A DNA stretch of 64,000 bases from Fimbriimonadaceae bacterium (GTDB lineage: Bacteria; Armatimonadota; Fimbriimonadia; Fimbriimonadales; Fimbriimonadaceae): NCBI GenBank assembly GCA_019694835.1, contig JAIBBE010000016.1, positions 62,001 to 126,000 of the forward strand, read 5' to 3'. Within the stretch, counting starts at the first letter, position 1. Each line of letters starts with the position of its first letter. The position numbers were made by a program, and so were the translations under genes. This document shows, piece by piece, positions 52,103 through 63,396 of this stretch. The notes under the pieces were generated by a model. The model was not told the DNA's origin, made no database searches, and worked only from the letters and a program-made list of their open reading frames with translations.

Positions 52103-53521
52103 CTAAACGTCTGAGTACAAATAAAACTCATAAGGATGGGGGCGCAGGTCGATGGCGTCGCATTCCTGCTCCAACTTGTATGCGATATAGGTGGACAGCA
52201 GATCCTCAGTAAACACGTCACCCTTGAGCAGAAATGCGTGATCCTGCTTCAGTGCATGCAGTGTCGCACGCAGCGATCCAGGCGTCTGCGGGATGTCGGC
52301 CTTCTCCAGCGGTGGCAGTTCGTACAGATCCTTGTCGATCGGCTTGCGTGGCTCGATTCGGTTCTGAATCCCGTCAATCGCGGCCATCATCACGGCGCTG
52401 AACGCGAGGTAAGGATTGGCGCTGGGGTCTGGGGCGCGGAATTCGATGCGCTTGGCCTTCGGCGATTTGCTGAACATCGGAATGCGAACACATGCCGAGC
52501 GGTTGCGAGCTGAGTAGATCAGATTGATCGGCGCTTCGTAGCCCGGAACCAATCGGCGATAGCTGTTTGTCGTGGGTGCGCAAAGAGCGAGTAGGGCGGG
52601 CGCATGGTGCAGGATACCGCCGATCATAAAGCGTGCCGATTCGGAGAGGCCCGCATAGCCGGCATCATCGTACATGATGGTCTCGCCGTTCTTCCAGATC
52701 GAGAAGTGAATGTGCATGCCACTGCCATTGTCTCCGAAGACCGGTTTGGGCATAAAGGTCGCCGCCATTCCGTATTGGGATGCGGTGTTGCGTACCACGT
52801 ACTTAAACTTCTGCATGTTATCAGCCATACGAAGAAGAGTATTGAAACGAACGTCGATTTCGCATTGTCCAGCCGCACCGACTTCGTGGTGATGAATCTC
52901 GGGCTCACAACCCACACTTGCCAAGTTGAGCATCATGTCGGACCGGACATCGTGGAGCTTATCGGCGGGGGTACAGGGGAAATAGCCGCCTTTCGGACGA
53001 TGTGTGTATCCAATTGCATCCTCATTGCCGCTGTTCCAGTAGGCTTCCTCACTATCGATCTCGAAGAACGCACCTTGAGGGCCGTTCGAATAGCGCAAGC
53101 TGTCGAACAAGAAAAACTCAGCTTCGGGGCCCAGAAACGCCGTATCGCCGATGCCTGTGGAGCGCAAGTATTGCTCCGCTTTCTTCGCGACGTAGCGTGG
53201 ATCGCGCGAATATCGCTCGCGCGTAATTGGGTCTTCAATGTCGCATACCAAGACCGCCGTCTTGTGCTCCGGAAATGGGTCGAAGAACAGCGACTCGGGG
53301 TCGGGAATGAGCAGCATGTCCGACTCGTTGATCGCTTGGAATCCACGAATACTCGATCCGTCAAAGCCGAGGCCTTCCTCGAAGACTTCTTCGTGGAGAT
53401 TATCGGCGGGAATGGTGAAGTGATGCCACATTCCGAACAGGTCGGTAAAGCGGACGTCGACGAACTGCGCATTCTCGGCATGGATTTGCGAAAGCGCTTC
53501 GGATACAGCTTGATTCGACAT
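52103..53521 (-). CDS. glnA: Type I glutamine synthetase
   Basis: A 472-residue GSI enzyme, making glutamine from glutamate and ammonia. Family marks: FDGSSIRGFQAINESDM, EAEFFLFD, HHHEVGAAGQCEIDVRF, KPVFGDNGSGMHIHFSIWKNG, NSYRRLVPGYEAPINLIYSARNRSACVRIP and RIEFRAPDPSANPYLAFSAVM. DLYELPP (about residue 397) carries the adenylylation-type Tyr, as in GSI-beta. Length is near the usual 468. The start has AGGAGGGG at good distance. Upstream lies a leader with a terminator-like hairpin, so attenuation control is likely. Confidence 0.97.
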   Translation of the reverse strand: MSNQAVSEALSQIHAENAQFVDVRFTDLFGMWHHFTIPADNLHEEVFEEGLGFDGSSIRGFQAINESDMLLIPDPESLFFDPFPEHKTAVLVCDIEDPITRERYSRDPRYVAKKAEQYLRSTGIGDTAFLGPEAEFFLFDSLRYSNGPQGAFFEIDSEEAYWNSGNEDAIGYTHRPKGGYFPCTPADKLHDVRSDMMLNLASVGCEPEIHHHEVGAAGQCEIDVRFNTLLRMADNMQKFKYVVRNTASQYGMAATFMPKPVFGDNGSGMHIHFSIWKNGETIMYDDAGYAGLSESARFMIGGILHHAPALLALCAPTTNSYRRLVPGYEAPINLIYSARNRSACVRIPMFSKSPKAKRIEFRAPDPSANPYLAFSAVMMAAIDGIQNRIEPRKPIDKDLYELPPLEKADIPQTPGSLRATLHALKQDHAFLLKGDVFTEDLLSTYIAYKLEQECDAIDLRPHPYEFYLYSDV

Positions 53522-53583
53522 TTCTCGGCCCCTCCTGGGAAGTCAGCGGAGCGCCGGACGATTCCGACGCCGCAAATGAAAAA

Positions 53584-53613
53584 ACGCCGCGCGGACGAAC
53601 CCGCTGCCGGCGT
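53584..53613 (-). terminator. Terminator-like hairpin in the glnA leader (candidate attenuator)
   Basis: On the minus strand ACGCCG, a second stem GCGG/CCGC, then CGGCGT followed by six T. There is no gene upstream on this strand, so a hairpin placed between promoter and glnA should control read-through. The 5' arm (GACGCCG) can alternatively pair with CGGCGTC 36 bases further down (53566-53572). Confidence 0.55.
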
Positions 53614-53652
53614 CTTTGCAAGGCGCGATCCGCGACGTTGCGGCTCGCAGGG

Positions 53653-53658
53653 ATTATG
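53653..53658 (-). promoter_or_regulatory. -10-like box for glnA
   Basis: CATAAT on the minus strand, about 130 bases before the glnA ATG; would give a leader beginning near 53647 that includes the hairpin. No convincing -35 or sigma-54 box is seen at correct spacing. Confidence 0.35.
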
Positions 53659-53751
53659 CCACGGTAAAGAAGCGGGGCGCAGGCGATATTCTGCCAAGTT
53701 TTCCACCTGCTCCATTCCGGCGGTTACCATCGTCCTACGTACAGACATTGA

Positions 53752-55823
<2,072 letters not shown>

Positions 55824-55825
55824 AT

Positions 55826-57130
55826 TCATAGTTCCCAACCTTTCCTGTATTCCGGCTTGATCAGGACGTCGTATTCAGGCGCGCCCTTAACCGCCATCTT
55901 CTTGGCGTCCCACTCCAAACGAGGACCGTCGGCCCATACCGCGAGGTTGCCTAAAACGACCATTTCGGTCAAGAGCGACGAGTAGTCGGGGAAGTTCGAA
56001 CGAGCAGGCTTGCCGCCTTTCATCGCGGCAACCCACTCGGCGAAATGGCCGGGCGACTTCTCGAATTCCACTTCGGGCAGCGGCGCACCTCCGACCAGGA
56101 CGCTGCCACTGCCGTATTCACCGCCGGTGTACAGCGTGGCCTTTTCGCCGACGATCACACAGCCGTTTTCCGCGTATTTGATTCCGGGAGCGAGGTCGGG
56201 GCTGGGAAGTTTGCCGCCGTCGTACCACATGAGCTTGACCGCAGGCCGGTTGCCAAGCGCTGCAAACTCGTAGGTGACGATCGACCACGCGGGGAAGCTG
56301 TCCTTGTTGTGGCCGGAGGTCTGGGCTTGAATCGCGATCGGGTCGCGCAAGTCGAGGGCCATGAACGGCAGGTTCATGCAGTGGCATCCGATGTCGCCGA
56401 GCGCACCGCAGCCGAAATGCCACCAGCCGCGCCAGGCGAACGGGTGATAGCCCTCCGCATAGGGCCGCTCGGGCGATGGACCGAGCCAGAGGTCGAAGTC
56501 GACGTGCTTCGGGCATCGCGCGCTCACCGGTCGCTCGACGCCCTGCGGCCACCAGCCACCCGCGCGGTTGGTCCAGCAGTGGACTTCCTTGACTGTGCCT
56601 AAAGCGCCCTTTTGAATCGCCACAGCAGCGCGGCGCAGATCGTCGGTCGACGTGCCCTGATTTCCCATTTGTGTCGCGACCTTGGCCTGTTTGGCGAGCT
56701 TTCCAAGGACGCGCGCCTCGTGGATCGAGCGGGTCAGCGGCTTCTCGCAGTACACGTGCTTGCCCATCCGCAGCGCCAGTGCGGCCGCGGGAGCGTGGGT
56801 ATGATCCGGCGTCGCGACGACCACGGCGTCGATGTGCTTGTCCATCGTTTCCAGCATCTGCCGAAAGTCGGCAAACGACCCCGCGCGCGGGTAGTTCATC
56901 ATCGCCTTCGCGCGGGTCTGGGCATCGACATCGCACAGCCCGACAATCTCGCCGTGCGTACTTGCAGGTTCGAGGTGCGCGCCACCTCGCCCCCCGACGC
57001 CGATCATCGCAAACCGAATCTTCTCGCTCGGCTTCTTCTGGCTGGCCAAGGCGGCGGGAGCGACGGCGAGGCCTACGGCAACCGCAGCGGAAGCACGGAG
57101 AACATCACGACGGGTCAAGTCACGAGACAT
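55826..57130 (-). CDS. Tat-exported Gfo/Idh/MocA family oxidoreductase
   Basis: A 434-residue NAD(P)-dependent oxidoreductase-like protein. The twin-arginine signal is DLTRRDVLRASAAVAVGLAVA. The Rossmann fold begins IRFAMIGVGGRGGAHL (about 38) with VVVATPDHTHAPAAALALRMGKHVYCEKPLTRSIHEAR, the EKP motif providing the catalytic Lys. The C-terminal sheet domain contains HFGCGALGDIGCHCMNLPFMAL. Sugar or inositol derivatives are likely substrates. The Tat export of a pre-folded, cofactor-loaded protein is typical for this subfamily in Planctomycetes and Armatimonadetes. Confidence 0.9.
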   Translation of the reverse strand: MSRDLTRRDVLRASAAVAVGLAVAPAALASQKKPSEKIRFAMIGVGGRGGAHLEPASTHGEIVGLCDVDAQTRAKAMMNYPRAGSFADFRQMLETMDKHIDAVVVATPDHTHAPAAALALRMGKHVYCEKPLTRSIHEARVLGKLAKQAKVATQMGNQGTSTDDLRRAAVAIQKGALGTVKEVHCWTNRAGGWWPQGVERPVSARCPKHVDFDLWLGPSPERPYAEGYHPFAWRGWWHFGCGALGDIGCHCMNLPFMALDLRDPIAIQAQTSGHNKDSFPAWSIVTYEFAALGNRPAVKLMWYDGGKLPSPDLAPGIKYAENGCVIVGEKATLYTGGEYGSGSVLVGGAPLPEVEFEKSPGHFAEWVAAMKGGKPARSNFPDYSSLLTEMVVLGNLAVWADGPRLEWDAKKMAVKGAPEYDVLIKPEYRKGWEL

Positions 57131-57160
57131 GATCCGAGTTTAGCCAATACACGCCCCGGG

Positions 57161-57190
57161 CGTGGCGCGGCCGTCCCGCCCGCGCTTGGA
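57161..57190. repeat. Family B single arm
   Basis: CGTGGCGCGGCCGTCCCGCC then CGCGCTTGGA: identical over 29 bases to the left arm in hemW (23425-23452). Only one arm is present, between the starts or ends of two minus-strand genes. Confidence 0.8.
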
Positions 57191-57255
57191 GTGCCGTTCG
57201 ATCGAAGCCGCCCATCCTATAGGTGATCCGGCCAAGCGCAAGCCGTACCGGGTGT

Positions 57256-58446
57256 CTACTTCCTCGCCAACCGCGCGTACAGCAGGCTCTCCATGCCGTG
57301 CGTGCGGACCATGCCGGTCATCTGGCTCTGCTCCAAACTCGTCGTGTCGTCGAACGACGCCGCCGACTCGCTGTAGAGCGCCCAATCCGAGTCGCGTCCG
57401 CAGATCTGCAAACTCGACTTGAACAACCGCACCCGGACCGTGCCGGTCACGCGCTTTTGGACGCTTGCGTTGAAGGCGTTGAGGTCCTCCATGAACGGGT
57501 CCCACCAGAGGCCTTTGTAGGCGAGGTCGGCCCATTGGGCGTCGACTTGGGCCTTGAAGGCGCGCTCGGCGTGGGTCGTGACGAGGGCTTCGAGGGCGCG
57601 GTGGGCGGCGATGAGCAGGGTCGCGCCGGGGCACTCATAGTTCTCGCGGACCTTGAGCCCGATCATGCGGTCTTCCATGATGTCGATGCGTCCGACGCCG
57701 TGCTTTCCGGCCACGCGGTTGGCTTCGGTCAGAACCTCGAACGCCGAACCCTTCACGCCGCCTACACGAATCGGAGCGCCGTTGCGAAACTCAATCTCGA
57801 TCGTCTCCGGCTCATTCGGCGCGTTCTGGAGCGACGCGGTCCATTGAAAAATCTCCTCCGGCGGCTCGTAGTTCGGGTCTTCGAGACGACCGCCCTCGAT
57901 AGAGCGGCCCCAGAGGTTCTCGTCGATCGACCAAATCTTATCCTTGCTCTGCCCAATCGGCGCGCCCACCCGCTCGGCGTAGTCGATCTCCCAGGTCCGG
58001 GTCAGGTTCATCTCGCGAATCGGAGCGAGAATGGGGATGTCGGGAGCGAAGAGGCGCAAGCCGAATTCGATACGGAACTGGTCGTTGCCCTTGCCCGTGC
58101 AGCCATGAACGAACGCCTCGACTTCGCCGACCTGATGCGCGATTTCGGCCGCCTTCTTGGCGATCAAGGGCCGCGCGATGGCGGTGCTGAGGGGGTAGCC
58201 GAAGTAGTCGGCGTTGGCGGCGATGGCGGGCATGCAGTAGTCGGTTGCGAATTCATTTTTCGCATCCACGACATGGTGCTCGGTCCCCATCTGCTGGGCT
58301 CGTTCTGCCGCGACTTGCACGTCTTCCTGCGGCTGGCCGACGTCGACGGTCACGGTGACGAGGGTGTCGAAGCCCTGCTCGCGCATCAGGGGAATGCAGA
58401 CGGTCGTGTCGAGTCCGCCGGAATAAACGATCAGAGCTTTTCTCAT
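57256..58446 (-). CDS. argG: Argininosuccinate synthase
   Basis: A 396-residue enzyme that joins citrulline and aspartate with ATP in arginine synthesis. N-terminal ATP loop ALIVYSGGLDTTVCI, then DVGQPQED, HGCTGKGNDQFRIEF, SIDENLWGRSIEGG, GRIDIMEDRMIGLKVRE, YECPGATLL. Length and motifs agree with type 1 ArgG. ATG 58446 gives the family start; the frame is open upstream. CACAAT on the minus strand (58457-58462) ends 10 bases before it. It is divergent from the AAA-propeller gene. Confidence 0.96.
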   Translation of the reverse strand: MRKALIVYSGGLDTTVCIPLMREQGFDTLVTVTVDVGQPQEDVQVAAERAQQMGTEHHVVDAKNEFATDYCMPAIAANADYFGYPLSTAIARPLIAKKAAEIAHQVGEVEAFVHGCTGKGNDQFRIEFGLRLFAPDIPILAPIREMNLTRTWEIDYAERVGAPIGQSKDKIWSIDENLWGRSIEGGRLEDPNYEPPEEIFQWTASLQNAPNEPETIEIEFRNGAPIRVGGVKGSAFEVLTEANRVAGKHGVGRIDIMEDRMIGLKVRENYECPGATLLIAAHRALEALVTTHAERAFKAQVDAQWADLAYKGLWWDPFMEDLNAFNASVQKRVTGTVRVRLFKSSLQICGRDSDWALYSESAASFDDTTSLEQSQMTGMVRTHGMESLLYARLARK

Positions 58447-58502
58447 GAGCAGCCCTATTGTGACAGTCTCATCTCTGATCCGCCAGATGCGCATACCTCG
58501 TG

Positions 58503-58508
58503 TACGAT
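58503..58508 (+). promoter_or_regulatory. -10-like box of the AAA-propeller gene (leaderless start)
   Basis: TACGAT ends 6 bases before GTG 58515, the same geometry as for hemW and aroF. It lies within the longer reading frame that begins at GTG 58500, which supports 58515 as the start. Confidence 0.4.
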
Positions 58509-58514
58509 AGAAGG

Positions 58515-61500
58515 GTGGACGAGTCGCTGAGATTCTTTCGAGCGGGTGGAGCCCTCGATCCCAACGCGAGATGCTACATACGGCGTCGTGCGGATGATCA
58601 TCTGCTGTTGGCGCTCCTAAGTGGCGAATACATGTACGTGCTCGACTCAAGACAGAAGGGCAAATCGTCGCTCGTTGCTCGAACCATCGTTCAGCTTCGG
58701 GACAAAGGTGCGCACGCGGTCACCCTCGACCTGCAGCGATTGGGCTCCAATCTGACCCTTGAGCAGTGGTACGCGGGTCTGCTCCTTGCGATCGCCGACA
58801 AGCTGGGCCTCCGAGCACTGGCGCTGTGCTTTTGGCGCGAGCACCCTGAAATTGGACCCGTTGCCCGGTTTTCGGACGCCATCAGCCAGGTCCTGTTGGC
58901 GCATTCCACTGGACCGATTGTCGTCTTTATCGACGAGGTGGATTTCGTGCGAGGCTTGCCGTTTTCGGCTGATGAGTTCTTTGGGGTCATACGCGAATGT
59001 CACAACCGCCGTGCAACCGACAGGGATTTCAGGCGACTCACCTTCTGCCTCTCAGGTGTGGCAACGCCAGGACAACTCATTCAGAATCCGACCATATCTC
59101 CCTTCAACATCGGTACTCGAGTCGACCTTACGGATTTTGAACTGAACGATACCATGGCTTACGCGGCTGTCCTAAATCCAGACCGAAAAAAGGGCATAAG
59201 ACTGATTAAGCGTATCTACTGGTGGGTGAGCGGTCACCCTTACCTTACCCAGCTTATCTGCAACCGAATGATTACAGACTCGGCTCTGGAGTCTCCTGCT
59301 GATGTTGACCGGATCGTAACCAAGATGTTCTTATCGCCAGAGGCCAGGCAGCGCGAGCCCAATCTCGCTGACGTCGAGCGCCGGGTATTGGAAGCTGATA
59401 TCGCGGGCCGTAGTGCCGATGAACGACGTTCGCAAGTGCTGGAATTGTACGGACGCATCTTGAAGTCGGGCAGCTTGAAGGCACCGGAGCCAAATCCTAT
59501 CGTTACCGCTCTGCGACTATCGGGTATCGCCGTCGAATCCAACGGTATCCTCCACATCCGGAATCGACTGTATCAGAACGTCTTTGACGAGGCATGGCGT
59601 CGTCAAAATTTGCCGGATGCCGAATCTAGACGAATACGTACCGCCTCCAGAAGGGCCTTCTTGCGAGCAGCTTCCCTAGGGTCTGTTCTCGTTGGAATCC
59701 TCTCTGTCGTAGCGTTCATGTTTTGGAAGCTCTCCGACGATCGAGCTGCGGCCTTGGCCAAACTCAAACAGAAGAACATCGAAGCGGCTCGCCAAAGCTA
59801 CATTGGCCGAATGGCGTCGATTGGTTTGGCCATCAAGTCTGACAAGTGGATGAGGGTCGTCGAACAGGTGGAGAAGACACGTCACGACCCGTTTCGGGGC
59901 TGGGAGTGGGGGCACTTGGCGATGCTCATCGACGCCGGTGAACCCATTGCGAAACTGCCCCCTTTGAGCACCTTGAGCGTTGACCCCGATGGAAGGGTGG
60001 TCGCCCGCTGTCGCAACGAGGTCTACGATCTCTCCGGTCCAACTCCCATACTCTTGCGAAGAGATGGGCTGACAGGATGGAATCTAAAAGTCGAAGGCAA
60101 TCTCGCCCTTGCTTCGGCGGGAATCGAGCGGGACACCGGCAATACTATACAAGTCGTGGACAGCGGCCGGATTCTCCAACAGGCCCCCACGGACCAGCGG
60201 TTCCTGAGCATCGATACGAGGCGGCGAAATTTGCTAAAGTCAGCCAGCAAACTGGAATTCACCGGCCCGCAGGCTGGAGCCTCAACGGTGGTGCTTGCCA
60301 ATCTTGATACGCTGCAGGAGTTTAGCTCTGTCAGCTTGCCTGCCCGCCCCCTCGATGCTCAGTTCTTGACCGACGGATCCTTCCTCGTTATGGGTTCGGG
60401 TTATGTTTTTCGAGTCAGCGAAACCGGCAAAATCCTAGCTCGCGCGGATATCCCTCAACAAACGGATTCGGGCACCCTGACCTTGAGCAAGGACCGTGAA
60501 ATGTTTATAGCCTACGGGTTCAATGAAGAGCCTGGTATTGTCCGGCGGTCATCCGATTGCAGGGTAGTGACTCGGTTGCCCGGCAAAGCGGCTCTCGTAG
60601 ACGCGGCTACCTTTTCTCCAGACGGAAGTAGACTGGCCTTGGCATGTGGTGACGGCTTGGTGACCGTTTACTCGCTGCCGACGGGCCAGAGAGAGCGTGT
60701 GTTTCCGGCCTTCGTATCACCGGCCCAATCCCTGGAATTCTCACATGATGGACAGGTTCTGTATGGGCTGGATCGAGAAGGCCAATGTCGCCGATGGCGA
60801 ATGGACGCTGAACGTGCTACCGAGGCCTACCGCGACCATAGCCTTCCAGTCGTCCTTGCCATGACGTCTTCGGATGGTTCGCGAATTGCCTCCGTTGATC
60901 AAGGCGGCACGATCGTTGTCCGCGAGCCTCGTACCGGTGACGTAGTTAGGCGAAGATTCGATTCCACGCATCATCCGATCTTTGCGCTACGCGGTTGGGT
61001 TGGCGGATTCGGTACAGGCGATCGTCTCTTCGTCGATACCAAGGATGGTGAACTGCTTCGTCTTAATCGGTCGACTTTGAAACCTGAGCGGGCACTCCGC
61101 ATTTTCGAAAAGGGGCCAGTCAGGCTCCGTCCCATTACTGGCGTACGTCGCATAATCGTCTACCAAATCGTTCCTGGGGTAGAGGTCAGTCGTATTGCCC
61201 TTGTTGATGACGACTCGATGACGGTCCTGCGACGCTTCGAGGCGCATCGTACGACAACACCCATGACAGTTTTCGGACCGGGCGGGAACTGGCTTGCCAT
61301 ACGCACCGCGCCGAGGAGAATCATCGTCGTGTCTACCGCTGATGGAGCCACCGTTGGAGAATTCGATGCCCCTGCCGATGTCATTGGGATGGCCGTCGCT
61401 CCCAATGGAAAGACACTGGCTCTTTCTATGGCCGACTCCGAGGAAGGGTCTGGTCCGTGGATGGGCCGCTTCGATGCACAGAGTGGTCAACTGATTCACA

Positions 61501-61904
61501 GATTTGCCAAGCTCCCCAACGAAGTGTACTGGCTGCGCTTCTCGCCGGACGGCAAGACGCTGGCCATGATCGCGGCCGATGGCACTGCAGCGCTCTTACG
61601 CAACAGTGCAGAACTTGTAGGCATCCGAGGTGCCAACCACTTTAATGTGACCTTTTCGCCCGATAGTGAACGAGCCATTGCCATGGCCACTAACGAAAGC
61701 CGCCTCCTCGATGTGGCAACCGGAGATGAAGTGTTTGATCTCTCCAATGCTGATCTGGGCAGGCCGCAGCGGTACGCGAGTGAATTAAGAGAATTCAGTG
61801 CTGATGGTAGAAGCATCTTGATGGCAGGCAACGACGGTTCCGTGCGGATTTGGCGGAGCACTCCATGGACGGAACAGGCTTCACGGCCAACGCATCGGTA
61901 CTGA
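58515..61904 (+). CDS. AAA_35-type ATPase fused to transmembrane helix and WD40-like propeller
   Basis: A 1129-residue three-part protein. Residues about 10-330 match the AAA_35 (PF14516) ATPase type: RRADDHLLLALLSGEYMYVLDSRQKGKSSL (P-loop near 50, without the first Gly), Walker B IVVFIDEVDFV (about 140), FGVIRECHNRRATDRDFRRLTFCLSGVATPGQLI, and PYLTQLIC. A transmembrane helix follows (about 383-405, GSVLVGILSVVAFMFW), then DPFRGWEWGHL and a long propeller region (about 470-1125) with at least seven FSPDG-type units such as FSPDGSRLALACGDGLVTVYSLPTG and FSADGRSILMAGNDGSVRIW. The topology would put sensor and ATPase on opposite sides of the membrane. Function unknown; a switch-type signalling ATPase is likely. 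Confidence 0.85.
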   Translation: MDESLRFFRAGGALDPNARCYIRRRADDHLLLALLSGEYMYVLDSRQKGKSSLVARTIVQLRDKGAHAVTLDLQRLGSNLTLEQWYAGLLLAIADKLGLRALALCFWREHPEIGPVARFSDAISQVLLAHSTGPIVVFIDEVDFVRGLPFSADEFFGVIRECHNRRATDRDFRRLTFCLSGVATPGQLIQNPTISPFNIGTRVDLTDFELNDTMAYAAVLNPDRKKGIRLIKRIYWWVSGHPYLTQLICNRMITDSALESPADVDRIVTKMFLSPEARQREPNLADVERRVLEADIAGRSADERRSQVLELYGRILKSGSLKAPEPNPIVTALRLSGIAVESNGILHIRNRLYQNVFDEAWRRQNLPDAESRRIRTASRRAFLRAASLGSVLVGILSVVAFMFWKLSDDRAAALAKLKQKNIEAARQSYIGRMASIGLAIKSDKWMRVVEQVEKTRHDPFRGWEWGHLAMLIDAGEPIAKLPPLSTLSVDPDGRVVARCRNEVYDLSGPTPILLRRDGLTGWNLKVEGNLALASAGIERDTGNTIQVVDSGRILQQAPTDQRFLSIDTRRRNLLKSASKLEFTGPQAGASTVVLANLDTLQEFSSVSLPARPLDAQFLTDGSFLVMGSGYVFRVSETGKILARADIPQQTDSGTLTLSKDREMFIAYGFNEEPGIVRRSSDCRVVTRLPGKAALVDAATFSPDGSRLALACGDGLVTVYSLPTGQRERVFPAFVSPAQSLEFSHDGQVLYGLDREGQCRRWRMDAERATEAYRDHSLPVVLAMTSSDGSRIASVDQGGTIVVREPRTGDVVRRRFDSTHHPIFALRGWVGGFGTGDRLFVDTKDGELLRLNRSTLKPERALRIFEKGPVRLRPITGVRRIIVYQIVPGVEVSRIALVDDDSMTVLRRFEAHRTTTPMTVFGPGGNWLAIRTAPRRIIVVSTADGATVGEFDAPADVIGMAVAPNGKTLALSMADSEEGSGPWMGRFDAQSGQLIHRFAKLPNEVYWLRFSPDGKTLAMIAADGTAALLRNSAELVGIRGANHFNVTFSPDSERAIAMATNESRLLDVATGDEVFDLSNADLGRPQRYASELREFSADGRSILMAGNDGSVRIWRSTPWTEQASRPTHRY

Positions 61905-62025
61905 AACGTCCAGTTCAAGATCGGCGAGGAGACAGGGCCAGCGGCGCAGGGGCGACATTTGTCGAAGAGGCCTCGTTCATCTTCGGCGAAACCCCAATGC
62001 GCCAACGTCAGTAAACTAGAACGCC

Positions 62026-62715
62026 ATGTACAACGCGCCCCCGGTTGGTCAGCCGCAGCCTCGCAGCGGCAACAAAACGCTGATGATCATCTTGCTGGTC
62101 ATCGGAGTCCCTTGCCTGCTGTTCATCATCCTCGGCGTCGTCGGGGCTTGGAGCTGTTTCCGCTTGTTCCAGAACACGGTTATGCCGATGGCTAACTGTG
62201 CCATTGCCTACGACGAAGTTCGCCAGGCGATGCGCAACTATGCGAAAGACCACGACGGCAAGCTTCCGAACGCGGCGACCTGGGAAGACGACATCCGCTC
62301 GTACTACGCAAAGGTCGATTCGCTCGACGGTGCTCGAAAGGACATGCCGAGCGGATTCAAGTTCGAGAAGATGCCCCTGAACGGCCCATGGGGCTGTAAG
62401 GTGGGCGAAAATGAAGTCACGGGCATGGCGTTCAACTCGGCTCTTTCGGGCAAGAAGCTCTCCGAGATCGACACACCGTACAGCACGATCCTCCTCTACG
62501 AAGTGAAGAAGTCTGGCAAAAACCTGAACGGCCCCTACTCGCCCCCACCGCGCAGCGAAGCCCCCAAGCTCTTTGGCGAACCTCGAGAGTGGATGAGGAT
62601 CTATGTCGAGGGCGAGGTTGACTTCAAGGCAAAGGGCCAGAATTCGTTCGGGCCAAGTCCAGGATCGGGAGCGGGAACCGGCACGACCTCAGGCGCAGGC
62701 GCCGAGGGCAAGTAG
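62026..62715 (+). CDS. Membrane-anchored protein with pseudopilin-like layout
   Basis: A 229-residue protein. Short Pro-rich N-terminus, one strong transmembrane helix (about 18-45, TLMIILLVIGVPCLLFIILGVVGAW), then a globular domain with FRLFQNTVMPMANCAIAYDEVRQAMRNYAKDHDGKLPNAATWEDDI and NGPWGCKVGENEVTGMAFNSALSGK. The latter resembles the C-terminal part of DUF1559/type II pseudopilin-like proteins but without a prepilin leader. The tail is Gly/Thr-rich. TAAACT lies 8 bases before the ATG; no Shine-Dalgarno. No partner gene is evident. Confidence 0.6.
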   Translation: MYNAPPVGQPQPRSGNKTLMIILLVIGVPCLLFIILGVVGAWSCFRLFQNTVMPMANCAIAYDEVRQAMRNYAKDHDGKLPNAATWEDDIRSYYAKVDSLDGARKDMPSGFKFEKMPLNGPWGCKVGENEVTGMAFNSALSGKKLSEIDTPYSTILLYEVKKSGKNLNGPYSPPPRSEAPKLFGEPREWMRIYVEGEVDFKAKGQNSFGPSPGSGAGTGTTSGAGAEGK

Positions 62716-62742
62716 CGGACAACGGAGAGGTTAGGGAAGGGG

Positions 62743-63396
62743 TCAGGTCTCGAATTGGTCAGTGAGATTCCGGAGTTGGCTGTCGACCCAGGCCACGATC
62801 TCCTCGATTTCGGCATCCTTGGGGAACTGCTTGACCTCGCCCCACTCCACCGAAACGCCGCCGAACGCGGGTCGCGGGGTCGTCGTGCCGTAGGGCATGA
62901 TTCGCTGCGTTCCCCGCAAGCCGACACAGAGAATCGGGACTCCAGCCATCTTGGCGATGAGGCCGATGCCGGGCAGAATCGGCTGAAGCCGCCCGTCTTC
63001 GCTGAGCTGACCTTCCGGGAAAATACCCACACACTCGCCCGCCTTGAGCAGTTTGATCGCGTGCTTGATCGCTTGGCGATCCGGCTCTCCGCGCCGAACG
63101 GGGAAGGCCTTGAAGCGCCGAATGAACGAGCCGAGAATCTTCATTTCAAAGAGCTCACTCTTGGCCATGAAGTGAATGGGGCGGCGGCTGGCGTACCAAA
63201 TCACGACCGGATCCACGTCGGCGAGGTGGTTCGACAGAATCAGCAGCCCGCCCGTTTTGGGTACGCGATAGCGTCCTACGACCTTCACCGGTCCGAGCAG
63301 GAACATCAGGGGCCACAAGAGCGCAACCACGAACCAATGCGCATTGCGCGTGATCGGCCCGTGCCGCTCGATGGTGATCTCGTTTTCAGGCTTCAC
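62743..63396 (-). CDS. plsC: 1-acyl-sn-glycerol-3-phosphate acyltransferase
   Basis: A 217-residue PlsC. One membrane-associated helix (about 23-40, VVALLWPLMFLLGPVK), H-x4-D motif NHLADVDPVV (about 57-63), substrate motif FPEGQLSEDG (about 124), PVLCVGLRGT later. It adds the second acyl chain to make phosphatidic acid; PlsX at 17088 supports the same pathway. GTG 63396 overlaps the purN stop (GTGA), so it is co-translated with purN. Confidence 0.92.
   Translation of the reverse strand: MKPENEITIERHGPITRNAHWFVVALLWPLMFLLGPVKVVGRYRVPKTGGLLILSNHLADVDPVVIWYASRRPIHFMAKSELFEMKILGSFIRRFKAFPVRRGEPDRQAIKHAIKLLKAGECVGIFPEGQLSEDGRLQPILPGIGLIAKMAGVPILCVGLRGTQRIMPYGTTTPRPAFGGVSVEWGEVKQFPKDAEIEEIVAWVDSQLRNLTDQFET

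Noticed and set aside
53650..53700. Sigma-54 promoter before glnA
   Set aside because: TTGGCAGAATATCGC has GG and GC elements but with nine instead of ten bases between, and it lies rather far upstream.
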